From Thermoanaerobacter pseudethanolicus ATCC 33223 (GTDB lineage Bacteria; Bacillota; Thermoanaerobacteria; Thermoanaerobacterales; Thermoanaerobacteraceae), in contig NC_010321.1 of the NCBI RefSeq assembly GCF_000019085.1, positions 2,227,501 through 2,265,000 on the forward strand: a stretch of 37,500 nt of DNA, given 5' to 3'. Both the position numbers and the translations under genes were made by a program. The first letter of the stretch is position 1, and every line of letters begins with the position of its first letter. The notes under the pieces are model-generated. The model searched no databases. It was not told where the DNA came from and worked only from the letters and a program-made list of their open reading frames with translations. This document shows positions 16,950-25,419 of this stretch, one piece after another.

Positions 16950-17927
16950 TTACTTCAATTTATACCTTTCTATAGCACTTTCTATAATCTTCCCAATAAA
17001 TTCTCCTCTTGTTAAACCTGCCGCTTTTGCCATATAACCCATGTATCCGTGGTGAACATGTTTTTCTCCTTTGCTACTTGACATTGTAAGTCCCGCAAAG
17101 GTATTCAATTCTAAGAAATAAGGAACATTATCTTTGCTTAGAATCATATCAATTCTAGCAAAATCCTTGGCATTTAAAACCTTATAAATATTCAAAGCCG
17201 TCTCTTTAATCTTTTCTTCCACTTCTTTTGGTACTTCTATAGGGCATTTTATTATCTCGTTGTCAAACATTTTGTGTTCATAAGTATTAGTTTTAACGTT
17301 ATTATATCCTACTTCCAATAAAGGCAATACTTGTGGGTGTTTATATCCGATTATTCCAACGGTCACTTCTTTTCCTTCGATGAATTCTTCGATTAGCGCT
17401 GCTTGTCCTATTTTTTCTGTTATTTTGCTTACAACTTGTGGAAGTTTATCCTTATCATAAATTATATTTTCTTCATCTATACCTGCACTTCCTCTTCCAC
17501 TTATAGGTTTTACAAATAGAGGAAATTTAAGATGGTCTACAGAAGGAATTTCTTGAGGATTTTCTGCAATTACATATTTAGGCGTAGGCAAACCGTGAGA
17601 AGCCACAATGTCCTTCCTCATTCTCTTATCAGTTGCTACTACGTCCAAACCAGATCCAACATATGGTATGTTGAATACTTCTAAAAATGCTACTTCTTTC
17701 ATACTCGAGGCATTAAAAATTAAATCCACCTTTTCTTTTTTTATAGTTTCATAAGTTTCTAATGGATCTTCCTTCCATTCTATGAGGACTGAATCAAATC
17801 CAGCTTCTTTTATGGCCATATAATGATGGTATGCTTCATCATAGGCATCGTCATATACTTTGTCTGGCGTCAATTTCCTCTGAAATTCGACATTCCTGAA
17901 TTTCCTCCAAAGCACACCAATTTTCAT
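16950..17927 (-). CDS. ATP-grasp ligase of the D-alanine-D-alanine ligase type
   Basis: A 325-residue ATP-grasp protein related to D-Ala-D-Ala ligase. Visible motifs are FVKPISGRGSAGI (ATP and magnesium-binding region), LIEEFIEGKEVTVG and the catalytic end FARIDMILSKDNVPYFLELNTFAG. These enzymes join a carboxylate to an amine through an acyl-phosphate. It is the last gene of the nucleotidyltransferase, GT4, (alpha/alpha)6 operon, which suggests a role in modifying a glycan or solute rather than in peptidoglycan synthesis, where Ddl genes normally sit beside mur genes. AAGGGTGAT precedes the ATG. A true Ddl function cannot be excluded; the substrate is unknown. Confidence 0.82.
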   Translation of the reverse strand: MKIGVLWRKFRNVEFQRKLTPDKVYDDAYDEAYHHYMAIKEAGFDSVLIEWKEDPLETYETIKKEKVDLIFNASSMKEVAFLEVFNIPYVGSGLDVVATDKRMRKDIVASHGLPTPKYVIAENPQEIPSVDHLKFPLFVKPISGRGSAGIDEENIIYDKDKLPQVVSKITEKIGQAALIEEFIEGKEVTVGIIGYKHPQVLPLLEVGYNNVKTNTYEHKMFDNEIIKCPIEVPKEVEEKIKETALNIYKVLNAKDFARIDMILSKDNVPYFLELNTFAGLTMSSSKGEKHVHHGYMGYMAKAAGLTRGEFIGKIIESAIERYKLK

Positions 17928-17980
17928 ATGGCATCACCCTTTTCAATTTTTATAAAAATTTTTGAAAAGAAAAGTAAAAA

Positions 17981-19030
17981 CTACTTAAATACAGTTTCTG
18001 TGTGATTCACCACCATGTCAGTTATAATCAGTGAAATCATGCTTTCTGCTCCTTCATTTAAATTTACTCCCTCTTTAGTTATACCGTCGTAGCAACCTCC
18101 TGTTTCCTCATCTATCAAAGGCACATTTTTTGAGTTTTCTCCTAAAAACCAATTGTAACATTTCAAACTCTTTTCTTTGTATTTTTCTTCTTGAAAAATT
18201 TTATAAGCTTCTGTGTACATAAGAGCAGTTTCACAAGCCTCTACCGGTTGTTCATCAAATTCTGCAGGTTTTTCATCTCCTTTTTTGTACCAATCTTTAC
18301 AACCTATCGGCTTAAAATACCCACTTCTAAAAGTTACTTTTTCTAAAAATTCCATGCTTTCTTTTGCAACATCTAAGACTTCTTCATCTTTTGTAATAAT
18401 GTATGACCTAAGAAGAGCCCAAGGAAGTACGGCATTGCTGTAAGTCATTATATTTTCAAACCATTTCCACTCTCCATCTTTGTTTTCCCTATATTTTTGA
18501 ACTATTTTTTTTGAAATAGAAGTTATTAAATTTTTTATCTTCTCTTTGTTAAATTCAGTAACATCAGAACTGTATAAAAGGCTTAATCCTATTAACGAAT
18601 AAGCGTTACCGCGAAGAGAATTTAAATTTGCTACATTTGGCAAAGCTTTTTTGATTAATGTCACAGCAACACTTTGATAACCATTAGACAAATTAGTATT
18701 TAATAAATATCCTAATGCCCATAAAGTTCTGCCAAAACAATCTTCTGAGCCAACTTCTTCAATAAATTCTCTATTGTAGTTCATAAAATTTCTAAAATAT
18801 CCTTTGCCGTTTTGGGCATAAATCAAGAAAGAAAGGTATCTCTTTAAAAGATCGAGGTATTTTTCATCTTTGTAAACTTCATATAGCATTGAAGCAGCAA
18901 TAAGAGCCCTTGAATTGTCATCAGTAGTGTAACCTTTTGTCAAATCAGGAATAGAGTAAAGGGAATGTTGTAAAATGCCTGTATCGTCTGTTAGGTTGAA
19001 AAGATGCTGAAACTTAGTTGCTAGCTTCAT
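17981..19030 (-). CDS. (Alpha/alpha)6-barrel glycosidase-like protein
   Basis: A 349-residue protein rich in helices, with repeated aromatic and acidic motifs of (alpha/alpha)6 toroid enzymes: YTTDDNSRALIAA near residue 34, NREFIEEVGSEDCFGRTLWA, GEWKWFENIMTYSNAVLPWAL, DEQPVEACETALMY and GGCYDGITKEGVNLNEGAES. No signal peptide is present, so it is cytoplasmic. From memory, such proteins are commonly annotated as glycosyltransferase or glycosidase and lie beside GT4 genes in mannose-related loci. It begins 20 nt after the GT4 stop with AAGGGGGAA upstream. It may trim or branch the glycan made by its neighbour. The catalytic activity is not established. Confidence 0.65.
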   Translation of the reverse strand: MKLATKFQHLFNLTDDTGILQHSLYSIPDLTKGYTTDDNSRALIAASMLYEVYKDEKYLDLLKRYLSFLIYAQNGKGYFRNFMNYNREFIEEVGSEDCFGRTLWALGYLLNTNLSNGYQSVAVTLIKKALPNVANLNSLRGNAYSLIGLSLLYSSDVTEFNKEKIKNLITSISKKIVQKYRENKDGEWKWFENIMTYSNAVLPWALLRSYIITKDEEVLDVAKESMEFLEKVTFRSGYFKPIGCKDWYKKGDEKPAEFDEQPVEACETALMYTEAYKIFQEEKYKEKSLKCYNWFLGENSKNVPLIDEETGGCYDGITKEGVNLNEGAESMISLIITDMVVNHTETVFK

Positions 19031-19050
19031 TATTTCAATTCCCCCTTCCT

Positions 19051-20226
19051 CTATATCACAACTTCCTCCCTTGATTTAATGTCCAATACAGACAAAATCA
19101 TTATGACATATCTGTAAGCAACGTTATTCCACATCATTGTATTCCCTAATTTTTTAATTTCTGCCTCTATCTGCAGCCTTTTCTCAGGGTTTTCAAATAT
19201 ATACTCAATATGTTTAGCTAAAGACTTTGCATCACGGAAATTAGCAAGCAATCCTCTTCCTTCTCCTAAAATTTCTTCAGCGTACATATAAGGAGTGGAA
19301 ATAATCACTTTCCCTAAACCTGCTGCATATGCTAAAGTACCGCTTACAGCTTGTTCTTTGTTTAAGTATGGAGTCATATATATATCTGACATCTTCAAAT
19401 ACTCCAAAATCTCTTTCTTCCTAAGATATTTATCCACAAATTTTACATTGTCTTCTACTCCAAGGTCATGGACTAGTTTTTGAAGTTTCTCCCTATACTC
19501 TTCCCCAAATTCTCTCTTTATGTTTGGATGGGTTTGCCCTAAAATTAGGTATAATACATCTTTGTATTTTTTTGCTACCATACTTATTGCTTCTATACCG
19601 TACTCTATTCCTTTACCAGGATTTATAAGACCAAAAGTGCTTATTATTCTTCTCCCTTTAAAGCCATATCTTTCTTTCAATGTTTCCTTAGGTAATACTG
19701 GAAAATTGGGAACTCCATGAGGAATCACTGTGATTTTACAGGAGGGTATGTGATATATCTTTTCAAGAAGTGGTATAGTATTTTTAGCCATTGTAACTAC
19801 TTTAACGCTTTTTTCCCCTAATTCTCTAAGTATCATAAGTTGTTTTTCATTTGGATTTGATAATACTGTGTGGACTGTCAAAACAAAGGGTATATTTAAA
19901 TTGTCTACCAAATCTAATAAGTATTCTCCACTTTCTCCTCCAAATATTCCGTATTCATGCTCTATAATGAGCAAATCTATGTCAGATTCATTTAATTCAT
20001 GGGCTAATCTTACATAATCTTCTCTTACAAATTGTTGTAACTGATATTTAACATCGCTGTCATATTCATAAGTTTTATTATCATTTATTGCAATTACTCC
20101 TGCAAAATTAATAAGTTTTATCTTTTTTATTTCATTAACTAAATCTTGAGTAAAAGTAGCAATGCCACATTCTCTTGGTGGATAAGTACTCAAAAATGCT
20201 ACATTTCTCCCCAATACGCTCATCAT
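19051..20226 (-). CDS. GT4-family glycosyltransferase
   Basis: A 391-residue GT-B glycosyltransferase. The N-terminus STYPPRECGIATFTQDLV fits acceptor-side loops of GT4 enzymes. PHGVP, then STFGLINPGKGIEYGIEA and GTLAYAAGLGKVIIS mark the nucleotide-sugar-binding half. There is no signal peptide or membrane segment. It would transfer a sugar, probably mannose from GDP-mannose judging by the gene before it, to an unknown acceptor with retention. AAGGGGG lies 6 nt before the first of two tandem ATGs. It is the second gene of the operon controlled by the CIRCE-like site. Confidence 0.87.
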   Translation of the reverse strand: MMSVLGRNVAFLSTYPPRECGIATFTQDLVNEIKKIKLINFAGVIAINDNKTYEYDSDVKYQLQQFVREDYVRLAHELNESDIDLLIIEHEYGIFGGESGEYLLDLVDNLNIPFVLTVHTVLSNPNEKQLMILRELGEKSVKVVTMAKNTIPLLEKIYHIPSCKITVIPHGVPNFPVLPKETLKERYGFKGRRIISTFGLINPGKGIEYGIEAISMVAKKYKDVLYLILGQTHPNIKREFGEEYREKLQKLVHDLGVEDNVKFVDKYLRKKEILEYLKMSDIYMTPYLNKEQAVSGTLAYAAGLGKVIISTPYMYAEEILGEGRGLLANFRDAKSLAKHIEYIFENPEKRLQIEAEIKKLGNTMMWNNVAYRYVIMILSVLDIKSREEVVI

Positions 20227-20255
20227 ATCACGCCCCCTTCTTAGTTTGTTTAGTA

Positions 20256-21302
20256 TTAAGTTGTCATTGTAGTACTTGCTAATCTATTAGGTGTAAACAC
20301 TGTATTTTTAATTTCCATATTCACCTCTACTATACATTCTGAAGTTACAACTGCATTGTCTAATCTTGCAAACCTGCGGACTTTTACATTATCCCACAAT
20401 ACACTTTGGGATACTTTGCTCTCTTGACCTATTCGACAGTTATTCCCAATTACTGTATACGGACCAACTGTAGCATAGGCATCAATTTCAGTATTATTTC
20501 CAATATAAGCAGGTCCTATCACTCTTGCGGTAGGATGAATTTTAACATTGTCTCCTAAAATTATGCCTCTTGAGGAAGTAGTACTTACAAATCTTGATTT
20601 TCCTTTTAAAATGTCCTCATGAACTTTTTTGTATTTGTCTATTGTACCTATATCTATCCAGTAGCCGTTAAATTTATAAATAGCCATTCTATACCCTTTT
20701 TCCAAAAGTTTGGGATATGTCTCTCTTTCTACAGATATCACTGTATTTTCAGGAATTTCTTTTAGCACCTCAGGTTCAAATACATATACTCCTGCGTTAA
20801 TATATTTAGAATTGCTCTCGCCTGGTTTGGGCTTTTCTTTGAAAGCAGTTATAAAGCCTTTTTCATCAAATTCTATAACTCCGTACTGAGAAGTATCTCT
20901 TACTTCAATAGATGCAATAGTTACTTGAGCTCTTCTTCTCTTGTGGTATTTTATCAAATCTGCATAGTCAATATCACTGACAATATCAGAGTTTAAAATG
21001 AGGAAAGTATCATCAAAAAATTTTTCGGCGTTTTTTATTGCTCCACCAGTCCCTAAAGGGGACTCTTCTGTAATGAAGTGTATTTTTACACCTAAGTCCT
21101 CTTTTTGTTTGAAGTAGTCTTCAATGTACTGAGACTTATAATAAGTACTTATTACAATTTCATCTACTCCACTTTTTTTAAGGTTTAAAATAATCCTTCC
21201 TAAAAGAGGTCTTCCCATGATAGGAACCATTGGTTTTGGCAGGTCATCTGTAAGAGGTCTTAGCCTTGTTCCCAAACCTCCTGCCAATAGCAATGCCTTC
21301 AT
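20256..21302 (-). CDS. Sugar-1-phosphate nucleotidyltransferase (GDP-mannose pyrophosphorylase-like)
   Basis: A 348-residue enzyme joining a sugar 1-phosphate to a nucleotide. The signature LAGGLGTRLRPLT starts at residue 5, followed by KPMVPIMGRPLL, the metal site NSDIVSDID and EKPKPGES. The C-terminal part has hexapeptide repeats of a left-handed beta helix (VIGPAYIGNNTEIDAYATVG). ATG 21302 follows AAAGGAGGGG; the frame extends ten codons further but without such support. It is the first gene of its operon, about 140 nt downstream of a consensus promoter with a CIRCE-like operator. Mannose 1-phosphate from the GH130 enzymes of the neighbouring operon is a plausible substrate. Glucose 1-phosphate with UTP or dTTP is the alternative. 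Confidence 0.88.
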   Translation of the reverse strand: MKALLLAGGLGTRLRPLTDDLPKPMVPIMGRPLLGRIILNLKKSGVDEIVISTYYKSQYIEDYFKQKEDLGVKIHFITEESPLGTGGAIKNAEKFFDDTFLILNSDIVSDIDYADLIKYHKRRRAQVTIASIEVRDTSQYGVIEFDEKGFITAFKEKPKPGESNSKYINAGVYVFEPEVLKEIPENTVISVERETYPKLLEKGYRMAIYKFNGYWIDIGTIDKYKKVHEDILKGKSRFVSTTSSRGIILGDNVKIHPTARVIGPAYIGNNTEIDAYATVGPYTVIGNNCRIGQESKVSQSVLWDNVKVRRFARLDNAVVTSECIVEVNMEIKNTVFTPNRLASTTMTT

Positions 21303-21417
21303 AAAAGACCCCTCCTTTATGAAGTTTTTCAAAAATTAAACTTAAAAACAAAAGAAGGGCGTGATACAAGTGATATAATTTATAAGAGCGATAAAAACTA
21401 AGAAGAGGAGAAATATA

Positions 21418-21444
21418 TTAGCACTCTTGAAATTCGGCTGCTAA
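21418..21444. promoter_or_regulatory. CIRCE-like operator (HrcA site)
   Basis: On the minus strand TTAGCAGCC, 9 nt, GAGTGCTAA. The heat-shock operator CIRCE is TTAGCACTC-N9-GAGTGCTAA, so the right half is perfect, the spacer length is exact and the left half has two mismatches. It covers the expected start point of the promoter at 21450-21478, the normal place for HrcA repression. Confidence 0.75.
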
Positions 21445-21449
21445 TAAGT

Positions 21450-21478
21450 ATTATAATTAATCCTTTTTGGTATGTCAA
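21450..21478 (-). promoter_or_regulatory. Consensus sigma-A promoter of the glycan operon
   Basis: TTGACA (21478-21473) and TATAAT (21455-21450) on the minus strand are separated by exactly 17 nt, a perfect consensus. It drives the nucleotidyltransferase, GT4, (alpha/alpha)6 and ATP-grasp genes. Confidence 0.88.
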
Positions 21479-21500
21479 GTACTTTTCTGTAAATAAAAAA

Positions 21501-21519
21501 CAGGCCTTTTAAAAGCCTG
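21501..21519 (-). terminator. Intrinsic terminator of the mannoside operon
   Basis: On the minus strand CAGGC and GCCTG form a stem closed by an AT-rich loop and followed by TTTTTTATTT. It abuts the stop codon of the last GH130 gene and separates that operon from the next promoter. Confidence 0.82.
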
Positions 21520-22410
21520 CTAAAATTTGATATCCTTCATTTCTAATATCGCCACGCCTATAACAGTATCCGCACCCCCATAATAAACGTAAATAGTATC
21601 ATCTTTTACTGCATTACCACAACTAAATACAACATTAGGGATGTATCCTTCTTTTTCCCAACCCAGTTCTGGCTCTAAGATAGGTTCTTTTTGCCTTGCA
21701 ATAACCTTTGATGGATCTTCTAAATCTAAAAGGACTGCTCCCAATCTATACACATTATTGTCATCAGCTGCATGGTATATCAAAAACCAACCGTCCTTTG
21801 TCTTAATAGGAGGCCCTCCAATTCCTACTCTCGCACTCTCCCATGTATTTGGAATAGGTTTTAGTATTGGTTTATGGTCGTACCAATTTTTTAAATCATC
21901 AGAAAATGCTATCCAAATGTCGGGATATCTCCTGTGCAACATCACATATTTACCATTAATTTTTTCAGGAAATAAAGAGGCGTCTTTATTAGGTTCATCT
22001 AAAACTACTCCTTTTCTCTCCCAATCTATAAGGTTTTTGGAGGTAGCCAAACAGATCCTATAGTCATCTTGAAATCTGTCTCCAAAACCTGTGTACATCA
22101 TATAATAAATGCCGTCAATTTTGACTATCCTTGGGTCTTCTAATCCTCTGAGCTCTTGTTCTGTCTCATTGCTCATCACTGGTTTGTCTAATCTCATAAA
22201 ATTAATTCCGTCTTTGCTAACTGCATATCCCAAGCGAGAAATATATTTCCCATATTTGGCGTGAGGTCCAATGTCAGTAGCTCTGTAAATCAAGTGAAAC
22301 AGTCCATTGTCATAAATTGCTGCAGTGTTAAAAACTGCTGCTCTTTCCCATTCATTTTCTGCTTTTGGCATCAATACCGGCTTATCTGATAATCTCTTTA
22401 ATTTTATCAC
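21520..22410 (-). CDS. GH130 beta-mannoside phosphorylase, copy A
   Basis: A 296-residue five-bladed propeller enzyme of family GH130. Motifs shared with its neighbour: NEWERAAVFNTAAIY, LIYRATD, GLEDPRIVKIDG, MYTGFGDR, LFPEKINGKYVMLHRR, PDIWIAFSDDL, GGPPIKTKDGWFLIYH and QKEPILEPELGWE. Such enzymes split beta-mannosides with phosphate to give alpha-mannose 1-phosphate in the cytoplasm. A GTG at 22410 is chosen: AAAAGGAG lies 8 nt upstream and the resulting MIKLKRLSDKPVL aligns residue for residue with MFRLTRLSNKPIL of copy B. From memory, an adjacent GH130 pair in Thermoanaerobacter sp. X-514 (Teth514_1788 and 1789) was shown to be a beta-1,2-oligomannan and a beta-1,2-mannobiose phosphorylase; this pair is probably the same. 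Which copy is which I cannot tell. Confidence 0.88.
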   Translation of the reverse strand: MIKLKRLSDKPVLMPKAENEWERAAVFNTAAIYDNGLFHLIYRATDIGPHAKYGKYISRLGYAVSKDGINFMRLDKPVMSNETEQELRGLEDPRIVKIDGIYYMMYTGFGDRFQDDYRICLATSKNLIDWERKGVVLDEPNKDASLFPEKINGKYVMLHRRYPDIWIAFSDDLKNWYDHKPILKPIPNTWESARVGIGGPPIKTKDGWFLIYHAADDNNVYRLGAVLLDLEDPSKVIARQKEPILEPELGWEKEGYIPNVVFSCGNAVKDDTIYVYYGGADTVIGVAILEMKDIKF

Positions 22411-22424
22411 TCCATACACTCCTT

Positions 22425-23333
22425 TTAAAATTTTACTTTTTCTTTTTCAATGACTGCTACACCTATATGGGTATCTGCTGCTCCATAATACACATAATAC
22501 ATGTCATTCACTTCAACTGCACCGCAGCTAAACACCACATTAGGTACCAGCCCATTTATTTCCCAATCAAGCTCTGGCTCTAAAATAGGCTCTTTTTGTC
22601 TCGCAATAACCTTTGATGGGTCCTTTAAGTCTAAAAGAGCTACACCAAGTCTGTACACATTGTTGTTATCCACCCCGTGATATATTAAAAGCCATCCATC
22701 TTCTCTTTTTATAGGAGGTCCTGCTATGCCAATTTTCTTTGACTCCCATGTGTGAGATTTAGGGGACATTATAATCTTATGGTTATACCAATTTACTAAA
22801 TCATCAGAATAAGCAATCCAAATATCGGGCATTCTTCTATGGAAAAGCACATACTTACCATTTATTTTTTCGGATAAAAGCGCCGCATCTTTATTGGGTT
22901 CATCAAGAACAATTCTGTGTCCTTTCCAATTTTTTAAATCATCAGACCAAACCATACATATTCTAAAATCCAACCAGTCCCTTCCTCCAAAACCTGTATA
23001 GAGCATGTAATACTTATTGTCTATTTTTGTAATCCTTGGGTCCTCTACTCCCCAAGCTTCTTGCGGAATCTCACCTACTAAAACAGGTTTGTCAAATCTT
23101 TCAAAATTTATACCATCTTCACTTACAGCATATCCAATAGAGGATACAAATTTATATTTTTCTTCTGGCTTTTCAGTATTCAAAACGAATTTATTATTAG
23201 AAGCTCTGTAAAACAAGTGAAATTTATTACCTTCATAAATTACTGCTGCATTAAAAACAGCCTCCTTTTCCCATTCATGCTCTTTTATTGGCGACAATAT
23301 AGGTTTGTTACTAAGTCTTGTTAGCCTGAACAT
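22425..23333 (-). CDS. GH130 beta-mannoside phosphorylase, copy B
   Basis: A 302-residue GH130 enzyme, closely related along its full length to copy A. It has HEWEKEAVFNAAVIYEG, FHLFYRASN, GVEDPRITKIDN, LYTGFGGRDW, LLSEKINGKYVLFHRR, PDIWIAYSDDLVNW and GPPIKREDGWLLIYHG. One difference is a longer loop after FYRASN (about residues 48-62). Such loops can set chain-length preference in the family, which fits one enzyme for disaccharide and one for longer chains. AAAAGGGG, inside the end of the GH5-like gene, precedes the ATG, so the genes are translationally coupled. The products would be mannose 1-phosphate and a shortened mannoside. Linkage specificity (beta-1,2) is inferred from the X-514 pair as recalled. 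Confidence 0.88.
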   Translation of the reverse strand: MFRLTRLSNKPILSPIKEHEWEKEAVFNAAVIYEGNKFHLFYRASNNKFVLNTEKPEEKYKFVSSIGYAVSEDGINFERFDKPVLVGEIPQEAWGVEDPRITKIDNKYYMLYTGFGGRDWLDFRICMVWSDDLKNWKGHRIVLDEPNKDAALLSEKINGKYVLFHRRMPDIWIAYSDDLVNWYNHKIIMSPKSHTWESKKIGIAGPPIKREDGWLLIYHGVDNNNVYRLGVALLDLKDPSKVIARQKEPILEPELDWEINGLVPNVVFSCGAVEVNDMYYVYYGAADTHIGVAVIEKEKVKF

Positions 23334-23335
23334 CT

Positions 23336-25219
23336 TTATAACCCCTTTTCCAGCAAAATTGCAACTACTCCATTAGCCTCTATTGTGAAATTTTCTAAAT
23401 TAATCTGTCTTCCGCTAATTAAATCTTGTATTTTCTCATTATTTTTTGTTTTTCTACTTATTCTTATTTTAGTATGAATATCTATGTCTTCATGATTTAT
23501 AAAGAGCACAAGGGTTTTCCCGCCATAATCAAACTCTTTTACTTCAATATAAGGAGATTCTACTTTTACGTTGTATTCTATTCCGCTCAGCTCTTTAGCA
23601 TACTTATAAATCAAATAAGACCTGTCAGTCTTATATACATCGGGCATATAACTTAAATAGAGCTCAATAGGATACGTAACAAGAATAGCATTCCCTTCGC
23701 CATATTTATTCACAACTATTGCCGGGTTATTCTCATCATCATTTGCAATTACACGGCCCGTTGTCGGTTTTGCAATAAGTCTTTTATTAAATTTAAGAGC
23801 TTTATAATTTAAATCAATTCCAAGTTCTTCACAATGCATTGATACTGTCTCATTTTTGGGCACCATAGAATATTGCGTTTTAACTCCAAAAACCTCATCA
23901 AAACCTTCTAAAGAAATTCCATCGTATGATACATACAAAGTGCCACCATTTTTAACAAAATCCATAATTTTTACCCATTGGTCATAATTTAAATGCCCTT
24001 TTCTATAAGCGGAAGGCAGTATAAGCATTTTATACTTACTAAAATCTCCATCAGCTCTTGCCAATTCAACGTCTATACCTGCTTCCTTTGCCAGTATAAA
24101 ACTATTTAAAAGAATCCTAAAATTTCTCTCTGGAGTATAATCGTTACCTACAAATAAAGCACTATAATACTTATCCGGAATGATTATCGCGGCATCGCAC
24201 TTTTTGTGTTTTAAGTCCTTATACTCAATTCTATTCATAAATTCAGAATAAGCTTTTATTTCAAGTCCTGCTTTTTTAACTCTTCCATCAACTGCTGTTA
24301 TACCAAATTGCGTTTCAAAGGGGGTAGAATTATAGGGAAGCCTTTCGCCAACAGAAAAATCTCCAAAGCACCAGGCTATTGCACCTATCGATTCATTCGC
24401 AAGAAGGCTATACAGAACCACCTTGTAATAATCTCCCTCTATATCTTCACTCATCATAAGTGTAGTTGCACCAAATTCCTCCAGTAGCACTTCTTTGCCA
24501 CCCATAGCTTGGGTGAGTTTAGAAGCAAAAGGTGCCATATAAGTGCTTCTTATAGAATTTACAGGGTCTATACATGTATCTGTATAAATTGGATATGCGT
24601 GCATACATAGAAAATCGTTGCCTTCTTGCATGTCTTCAGGATAAAAATTATTATCAGTAAGAAGAGATGCCTGGTGTATTCCAAGCGTTACGGGATGATT
24701 TTTGTCGTATTTTTTTATCTCATTTGATAAGACATAGTTCCACAGCCAAGCATCATGTCTTGACTCTGCTTTTACATAATTATCTGGCTCATTTGAAAGG
24801 TCCCAAAACAAAATAGCAGATTCATCTTTGTACCTCTCAGCAAAAAAGCGTACCAATTTAATTTGATACCTCAACATAAATGAATCACTGTATATATTCC
24901 TACCTTCTCTCCACGGCACATCCCAGTTCTCACCGCTCATATGCCCCACAAAAAAAGTAGGCGCGATTTTCATATCGACTTCATGACATATCTTAATAAG
25001 CTCGTCAAACTTTTTCACCGCTTCCTCTGATATTACATCAGGCTTTGGCTGGAAATCCTCCCAAAAAAGATTTATTCTCATTACATTAATGCCTAAGCTT
25101 TTCGCCTCAATAAATTCACTTTTTATCTCATCATAATTCCACTCTTTCCACATTTCAATGCCGTGATTTCTTGGCCAATAATTAGCTCCTATTATAAATT
25201 CATCTGCAAATTTTGCCAT
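23336..25219 (-). CDS. GH5-like glycoside hydrolase, probably acting on beta-mannosides
   Basis: A 627-residue cytoplasmic enzyme without a signal peptide. The first 340 residues form a clan GH-A barrel: GANYWPR near residue 11, FWDLSNEPDN with the acid/base E144, and LLEEFGATT with the likely nucleophile E248. The second part resembles the glutamine-amidotransferase-like domain of beta-galactosidase families, with MLILPSAYRKGHLNYDQW and FVKNGGTLYVSYDG, followed by a small beta domain. The operon context (mannoside importer, two GH130 phosphorylases) suggests hydrolysis of a beta-mannoside or a mannose-containing heteroside. GGAGGT precedes the ATG. The family could also be GH2- or GH42-like at this level of inspection. 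Substrate not established. Confidence 0.75.
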   Translation of the reverse strand: MAKFADEFIIGANYWPRNHGIEMWKEWNYDEIKSEFIEAKSLGINVMRINLFWEDFQPKPDVISEEAVKKFDELIKICHEVDMKIAPTFFVGHMSGENWDVPWREGRNIYSDSFMLRYQIKLVRFFAERYKDESAILFWDLSNEPDNYVKAESRHDAWLWNYVLSNEIKKYDKNHPVTLGIHQASLLTDNNFYPEDMQEGNDFLCMHAYPIYTDTCIDPVNSIRSTYMAPFASKLTQAMGGKEVLLEEFGATTLMMSEDIEGDYYKVVLYSLLANESIGAIAWCFGDFSVGERLPYNSTPFETQFGITAVDGRVKKAGLEIKAYSEFMNRIEYKDLKHKKCDAAIIIPDKYYSALFVGNDYTPERNFRILLNSFILAKEAGIDVELARADGDFSKYKMLILPSAYRKGHLNYDQWVKIMDFVKNGGTLYVSYDGISLEGFDEVFGVKTQYSMVPKNETVSMHCEELGIDLNYKALKFNKRLIAKPTTGRVIANDDENNPAIVVNKYGEGNAILVTYPIELYLSYMPDVYKTDRSYLIYKYAKELSGIEYNVKVESPYIEVKEFDYGGKTLVLFINHEDIDIHTKIRISRKTKNNEKIQDLISGRQINLENFTIEANGVVAILLEKGL

Positions 25220-25237
25220 TTTTCTACCTCCGTCGTA

Positions 25238-25408
25238 CTATTTTTTCTTTTTCTCATATAAAAGTATCAATAATATAGTGAAAACAGAAAATCCCAATGA
25301 TAACACCACTAATACTAACTCTACGCCATTTTTTTGAAAAAAACTTATCCAAATAAGAGCCAGTACTATTACCAATATTGAAAGAAACATATAAAATTTA
25401 TTTTTCAT
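25238..25408 (-). CDS. 56-residue membrane protein within the transporter operon
   Basis: A short frame between the second ATPase gene and the GH5-like gene. The protein starts MKNKFYMFLSILVIVLALIW and has two hydrophobic segments (about 5-23 and 30-49) separated by FFQKNGVE, ending in the basic tail YEKKKK. The topology would be hairpin-like in the plasma membrane. GGGTGA lies 5 nt before the ATG and the gene starts 11 nt after the ATPase stop, so it is translated with the operon. It has no recognisable family. A role as a small accessory subunit of the importer is possible but only inferred from position. Confidence 0.68.
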   Translation of the reverse strand: MKNKFYMFLSILVIVLALIWISFFQKNGVELVLVVLSLGFSVFTILLILLYEKKKK

Positions 25409-25419
25409 ATTTTTCACCC

